64,000 nt of DNA, from the NCBI GenBank assembly GCA_028386065.3, contig JAKUCV010001129.1, forward strand, positions 36,843-100,842, read 5' to 3'. How positions within the stretch are numbered: position 1 is the stretch's first letter; every line of letters begins with the position of its first letter. Source of the stretch: Turnera subulata. Its lineage: Eukaryota > Streptophyta > Magnoliopsida > Malpighiales > Passifloraceae. A model generated the notes under the pieces. The model was not told the DNA's origin. It searched no databases and saw nothing but the letters and a program-made list of their open reading frames with translations. This document shows positions 59,020-64,000 of the stretch, in pieces. The position numbers and the translations under genes are program-made.

Positions 59020-61854
59020 TGTAACAGCCCAGGTAAAAATTTCATTTTTACCGGGACTGTTTAAATTAATGTACAGTAATTTACCAATGATTTTTAATCT
59101 TGGGTAATTAAATTATGGTAAATCGAGCTTTGAATTTTGAAACCGAGCCTTGTTCTACGCCCGTGATTTTTCTGCGGATTTTACGGACCAAGTTGGGATT
59201 TTTCCGGGTCCGGGAATCTTCGGAAAAGCCGGGTTATTCTCGAATTATCGGACCAGAAATAAGATAAGTGGGTATACCGGATATTTTCTGGTCCAGGTGG
59301 GTCACACTTCACATGCAGCATAGTAACTGCATAATTGAAGTTCAATTATTCAGCCGCCAATTCCTATTCAGCCTGTGAACTACCTATTGCACTTGTGATT
59401 CACCAGTGTAATGAACACCTACTTAACTATTTTTCCTCTGCATACCTTCATACCCATCATCACCATCTATTTCTTGCTTCACCTGCAAAAAAAAACACAC
59501 ACTGCAACAACCTAAACAGCCTAGGAAACTAGAAAGGAAAAAAAAAAGAAAACACTAAATACAACCCACACACACCCAAAACGTGGTCGTTTTGGACCAC
59601 CAATCCCCTCTTCTCTTCTTCTTTCTCTTCTTCTCGCCACCACCCACTGCCGGCCGACCACCACTGCAACGCCGCCACCACTTCGTCGTCATCTCCACCT
59701 GCTTTTCCTCTCCTCCTCCCTTTCCCCTTCTCCGTCGCGAGCAGCACCGGTGGAGCTCGTCTTTCCGCCGCCTCCTTGCCTCGCTTCCTCCTCGCAGAAA
59801 CCCGACGAGCCGCCCGTTTGCCCGACGCCGTCGAGCCTTACCAGCAGCCGAGCGACTTCCTCGTGTCTCCTCCGCAGTCGCGTGCTGTCCTTGCCGCCGC
59901 CCGTGCTCGCCTCTGCCGTCGCCGTTCGTCGCGCCGCCGCCTGCAAGGTGAGTTGGGGTTGAAGAAGCAACCCGGATGTGTAGTACGGGTCGCGGGTCGA
60001 CCGTTTTGGAAACGGGTTGGGATTGTTGGGCTGTGACCATGGGCTGCTGGGCCTGGCGCGGGTCTGGGCTGGTCCTGTGCACCTGGGCCGGCTGCCTTGA
60101 TCCTGTGCGCCTGGGCTTAGCTTGGGCCTTGAGCCTGGGCTTGGGTTCTGGGGCCCAGTCCAAATTTAAAAAAAAAAAGAAGAAGAAATAGAAATAGAAA
60201 GAAAATGAAATCTGTGAAGGAAAATAAAATGGAAGAAAATAAAAATGAGATGGGGAAAAATATATATTATGGTATGGAAATAAATATTTGGAAGAAATAA
60301 TCTTGGAAAATATTATATGGTATATGGTATGGAAAGAAAATAATAAAATGTAGAAATAATATTTTGGAAAGTACATACCTAGGAAATAAATTTTGGAAAG
60401 GGTATTACCAAGGTGGTAAAATACCGGAATAGTACCCGGGTATAGGAATGAGTATAGAATAGTATTTTGACACCTTGAAATAAATGGTGAATGATGATAA
60501 TAATGGAAATTAATCCGGGAGAGTAACTGAGCCGGGTTTATATTTAATTTACGGTATACGGTCTTAGCAAGGCATTTGCATACCATCTTATATGTACATA
60601 TTATTGATTGATATAGGAGTTGATAACGAACAATTTGCTGGGGAACCGGACTTGGAACTTGCTGGACAATTCCATAATTGATATCGGCTAAGGTGAGGAT
60701 GGATAACCCTTGTTATGTTGCCTGTAATACTTGTGTGCTTTGTTGTTCGATTGAACTGCTGAATTGTTGGATGTTTGATCACTGCTGTGGTATTATTGTT
60801 GCTTTGAGCTATGATATTGATTATGTGGATATTACGCTGAGATTGATGTTGAACTATTGATTGTGGAAATTGTGGAAAAGAAATTGGAATTGAGATTGGA
60901 ATTGATTTGAGATGTTGATATAATTGTCATGTGGAGAGTAGTGGTACGACCCGATGGTATGAAAATTAATTTTGGGATGCTATGGTCGGTTTTGGTTGGT
61001 TGGCCCGTCATGCCTGTGGTTAGGGTATACCAAATACCCAGTGGCTCGGATATGCCGAATATCCGCGGTGGCTCGGATATGCCGAATATCCGCAGTGGCT
61101 CAGATATGCCGAATATCTGGTTGGCATGACGTCGCCTGAGGTTGGGGTATACCGAATACCCAGTGGCTCGGATATGCCGAATATCCGCAGTGGCTCGGAT
61201 ATGCCGAATATCCGCGGTGGCTCGGATATGCCGAATATCCGGTTGTTCTGATATGAGGATTGGTTTTTGACCTAGCATCTGGGATTAATTGATTACCAGG
61301 TACGACCCTAGCTTGTCCAGTGACGGGGGCCCGGAAGATAAAATTGGTAATAATAATTAAGCATTCTTTTGGCCTTGATTCAGTTGTTGATATGTTGTTG
61401 CTTATCTGTGTTTGCTTTTAAGTATTACGGTTGCTTGCATATCACTGTTTATCCTTGGTCGGTGAGCACTTCGGACTCACCCCTCGCCTGCGGGGTTTCA
61501 TCCCGTAGGATAAGTTGTTTCCGTAGTTCAGGTACGACGTTCGATGGCTGCTGCTTTCTTCTCCACCTGACTCCGGATCCATACCACCGTTGCATGTGCA
61601 TAAGTCTTCCGTTGCTATTCTATTGCTTATATTGCTGTATTGCTGATTTCCTGTGATATGTATATTACTGATACTATCTGCTGCTGCTGAGAGCACTGTG
61701 TTGGGTTTGAATAATGGTCCCCGAGTGTGGGTGACAGTTGTATTGATAGTTGATATTGTATGATATTTTGCACGTTGTACTGTCTGTTCTATCATTATGA
61801 ATAGTTTCGGCACGTGTTTACTGTGTTACGGTAAATACGGGTCGGGGCGCTTCA
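59020..61854 (+). repeat. 5' LTR of copy C
   Basis: Shares its start, the CCCGTAGGATrAGTTGTTT block and its end with copies A and B, but much of the middle has diverged. A conserved CAAGGTGAG word (59944-59952) follows a GC-rich stretch. Long open frames here, including a 343-codon reverse one, are compositional and not conserved. Confidence 0.88.
61022..61240 (+). repeat. Dyad array of LTR copy C
   Basis: Two blocks of a 27-bp unit built on CGGATATgccgaATATCCG. Each block opens with GGGTATaccraATACCC, and one unit reads CAGATATgccgaATATCTG (61101-61119), so both arms changed together. The blocks are separated by about 20 bases near 61121-61142. Confidence 0.85.
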
Positions 61855-61967
61855 GTTTGGTAGCGGAGCGGGCAGTAGGTCCTTGGGTGTTGTTGTGATT
61901 ATTTGTGCATAGTCTGTCATGAGTTAGTATAATATGCACGCATATACATTCTCATATAGGGTAAGAC

Positions 61968-64000
61968 GAATGGATCCGGTTGGAGAGAATCAGCATGCTG
62001 GAGGTCACCTAGACGCTGAGGTTATAGCAGGTACTTTTACAATCTTTGGTAGTACTGCTTATACTTTGATAGACCCTGGTGCTACGCATTCATTTATCGC
62101 GCAAAGTTTTGCAATACTACATAACTGTACGGGTGAGAGTTTAGTTTATGAGGGTTAGGTTACCTGCGGGTATAGTAGTCAGATTAACCCACATGTGCAG
62201 AGATGTTTCGCTTTCATATGATGGCGAGATTTTTCTTGCACGGTTGATCGTGATGAACATGGGAGGTTTTGATATCATATTGGGGATGGATTGGTTATCC
62301 AAGTACAGTGCTATGGTGAATTGTCGAACCAAGGAAGTGTTGTTGACTTCCGAAGGTGGACATAAGATTTTGCTGACAGGTATTGGGAGAGCTGCTACCA
62401 CATGTAGTATCTCTGCTAATCAGGATGTCGGAATGAAGTCGCATGGTCCAGATGCTTTGTTGACCCATGCCAAGGGTGAAGAAGTTCAGACTCCAGTTTT
62501 GGGGGACATCATGGTTGTGAAGGAGTTTCCAGATGTGTTCCTAGAAGATTTGCCAGGATTGCCACCTGACAGAGAAGTGGAGTATACCATCGATTTGATG
62601 CCGGGAGTGACACCTATCTCGATGGCACCATATCGGATGGCACCAACAGAACTCCAGGAATTGAAGAAACAGTTGGATGAGCTGTTAGAGAAAGGTTTCA
62701 TCAGACCTAGTATTTCACCTTGGGGATCACCAGTCCTCTTTGTGAAAAAGAAGGATGGTAGTTTGCGCATGTGTGTGGACTACCGACAACTGAACAAGGT
62801 GACAGTGAAGAATAAGTATCCGCTTCCCAGAATTGATGATCTTTTTGATCAGTTACAGGGAGCTACTGTATTTTTTAAGATTGATCTTCGATCTGGTTAC
62901 CATCAGGTCAAGATTGCAGAGAAGGACATACCGAAGGCAGCTTTCCGCACTCGGTATGGACACTTTGAGTTCACAGTGGTTCCTTTTGGCTTGACCAATG
63001 CACCAGCAGTTTTCATGTGTTTGATGCACTTGGTCTTGAATGAGTTCTTGGATAAGTTTGTGGTAGTCTTCATCGACGATATTCTGATTTACTCCAAGAA
63101 CCGGGAAGAACATGAAGAGCACCTGAGAGTCGTGCTTCAGAGGTTGCGAGAGAAGGAGTTGTATGCCAAGTTTAGCAAATGTGAGTTCTGGCTTGAAGAA
63201 GTTGCATTCCTTGGACATGTTGTATCCGGGGATGGGATTAAGGTTGATCCTGCTAAAGTGAAAGCCGTTTTGGAGTGGGAGCCGCCCAAGACGGTACCTG
63301 AAGTCAGGAGTTTTCTTGGCCTTGCAGGATATTACCGAAGATTCATCGAGGGTTTCTCTTTGATAGCTAGTCCCATGACCAAGCTGTTAAAGAAAGACCA
63401 AGCCTTTGTATGGAGTGATGCCTGCCAGAAGAGTTTTGATGAACTGAAGAAGAAGTTGACAACAGCACCAGTCTTGACAGTGCCTAAGCCAGGAGTGGAG
63501 TATGTGCTGTTCTGCGATACTTCAGGTCTTGGTTTGGGAGCTGTTCTGATGCAAGAAGGCCGAGTGATAGCCTATGCTTCGAGACAGTTGAGGCCACACG
63601 AGAAGAACTATCCGACATATGATTTGGAGATGGCCGCAGTGATTCTTGCTTTGAAGATCTGGCGACATTATCTGTTTGGAGAAAGATGCCGGATTTTCAC
63701 AGATCACAAGAGTCTCAAGTACATCATGACTCAGAAAGAGCTTAACCTGCGACAAAGACGTTGGGTTGAGTTACTGAATGATTATGATTGTACTGTTGAG
63801 TATCATCCTGGAAAAGCTAATGTTGTAGCAGATGCTTTGAGTCGGAGACAGCCAGAAGATGCTTCCACGACCTACTCGATGTCCTCACTCATTGAGTTAA
63901 GGAAGATGGGAGTTGATTTGTCAGTGGATGAGACAGGAGCTTTGTTGACACATATTGAAGTCAAGTCTAACCTGAGAGGCTGGATTGTGGAGTTACAAGA
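61968..64000 (+). pseudogene. Ty3/Gypsy pol remnant (protease, reverse transcriptase, RNase H), truncated
   Basis: Reads a retropepsin motif (LIDPGATHSFIA), then shifts frame near 62158. After that it is open to the window edge. Reverse transcriptase motifs are present: [30 protein letters not shown] and FIDDILIYS. RNase H follows ([39 protein letters not shown]). Integrase lies outside the window. Gag is absent upstream. The type is a plant Ty3/Gypsy, perhaps of the Tekay/Del group (inferred). With gag missing and a shifted protease it cannot be autonomous. Confidence 0.9.

Larger units (their letters stand above)
59020..64000 (+). mobile_element. Ty3/Gypsy retrotransposon (copy C), right end outside window
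   Basis: A 2835-bp 5' LTR (59020-61854) runs from TGTAACAGCCCAGGTAAA to GTCGGGGCGCTTCA. It is followed after 3 bases by a tRNA-Met-like primer site TGGTAGCGGAGC (61858-61869). Pol sequence begins about 100 bases later, so gag is deleted. The element inserted into copy A; its target duplication would be TCTTG (59015-59019) but the partner is out of view. Confidence 0.92.

Noticed and set aside
59555..60586. 343-codon reverse ORF in the LTR of copy C
   Set aside because: No family resemblance; compositional (Ser/Tyr/Phe then Arg-rich), and not conserved in LTR copies A and B.
53910..61245. CRISPR-like arrays
   Set aside because: The short spaced repeats are LTR-internal dyads in a plant genome, with no unique spacers or cas genes.

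Overview
This is a nuclear window from a flowering plant, most likely a eudicot. The genes have GT-AG introns, the spacers are AT-rich, and the encoded proteins include plant-type 2-hydroxyacyl-CoA lyase, sterol C5-desaturase, DNA ligase 6 and a PADRE/DUF4228 protein. The transposons are typical of plants: PIF/Harbinger, Mutator-like (MULE), hAT, SINE, TRIM and Ty3/Gypsy. All exon models were read by eye from splice signals and family conservation, without transcript data.

Bases 1-25,000 are mostly host genes. In order they are the 5' part of HACL (-, cut by the window edge), an acidic C2H2 zinc-finger protein (+), histone chaperone ASF1 (-), delta7-sterol-C5(6)-desaturase STE1/DWF7 (-), and a 19-exon DNA ligase 6 gene (-) of about 9 kb. 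Between them lie degraded hAT-like elements, SINEs with target-site duplications, and a small MULE that is one complete inverted repeat.

Bases 25,383-37,798 are a block of two nearly abutting DNA transposons. The first is a 5.55-kb PIF/Harbinger element with a TAA duplication. It carries a frameshifted DDE transposase, an open Myb/SANT-like gene, and an unexpected third ORF encoding an RNase H1-type hybrid-binding domain with a hydrophobic C-terminus. The second is a 6.79-kb MULE with terminal inverted repeats of about 0.33 kb and a perfect 10-bp duplication. It carries a decayed mudrA-type transposase interrupted by a TRIM-like retroelement, and a convergent ORF for a GRF-zinc-finger, coiled-coil, membrane-tail protein.

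Bases 37,800-53,300 hold a PADRE-domain gene, a non-autonomous hAT element with an 8-bp duplication, a 1.96-kb MULE with a 10-bp duplication and a possibly captured interior, a plastid-type HNH endonuclease gene, and the gene for TATA-binding protein.

From 53,346 to the right edge is a nest of one Ty3/Gypsy LTR family. A reverse-strand LTR is split by a 3.5-kb solo LTR (duplication CTCAC) and again by a third, forward element. That element has a 2.8-kb 5' LTR, a tRNA-Met-like primer site and a gag-less pol region that runs off the window. Each LTR copy carries a tandem array of short dyads whose arms change together, which is the most unusual pattern seen here.

The host genes do not form an operon or cluster. 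They are independent housekeeping, chromatin, repair, sterol and stress genes separated by mobile DNA.
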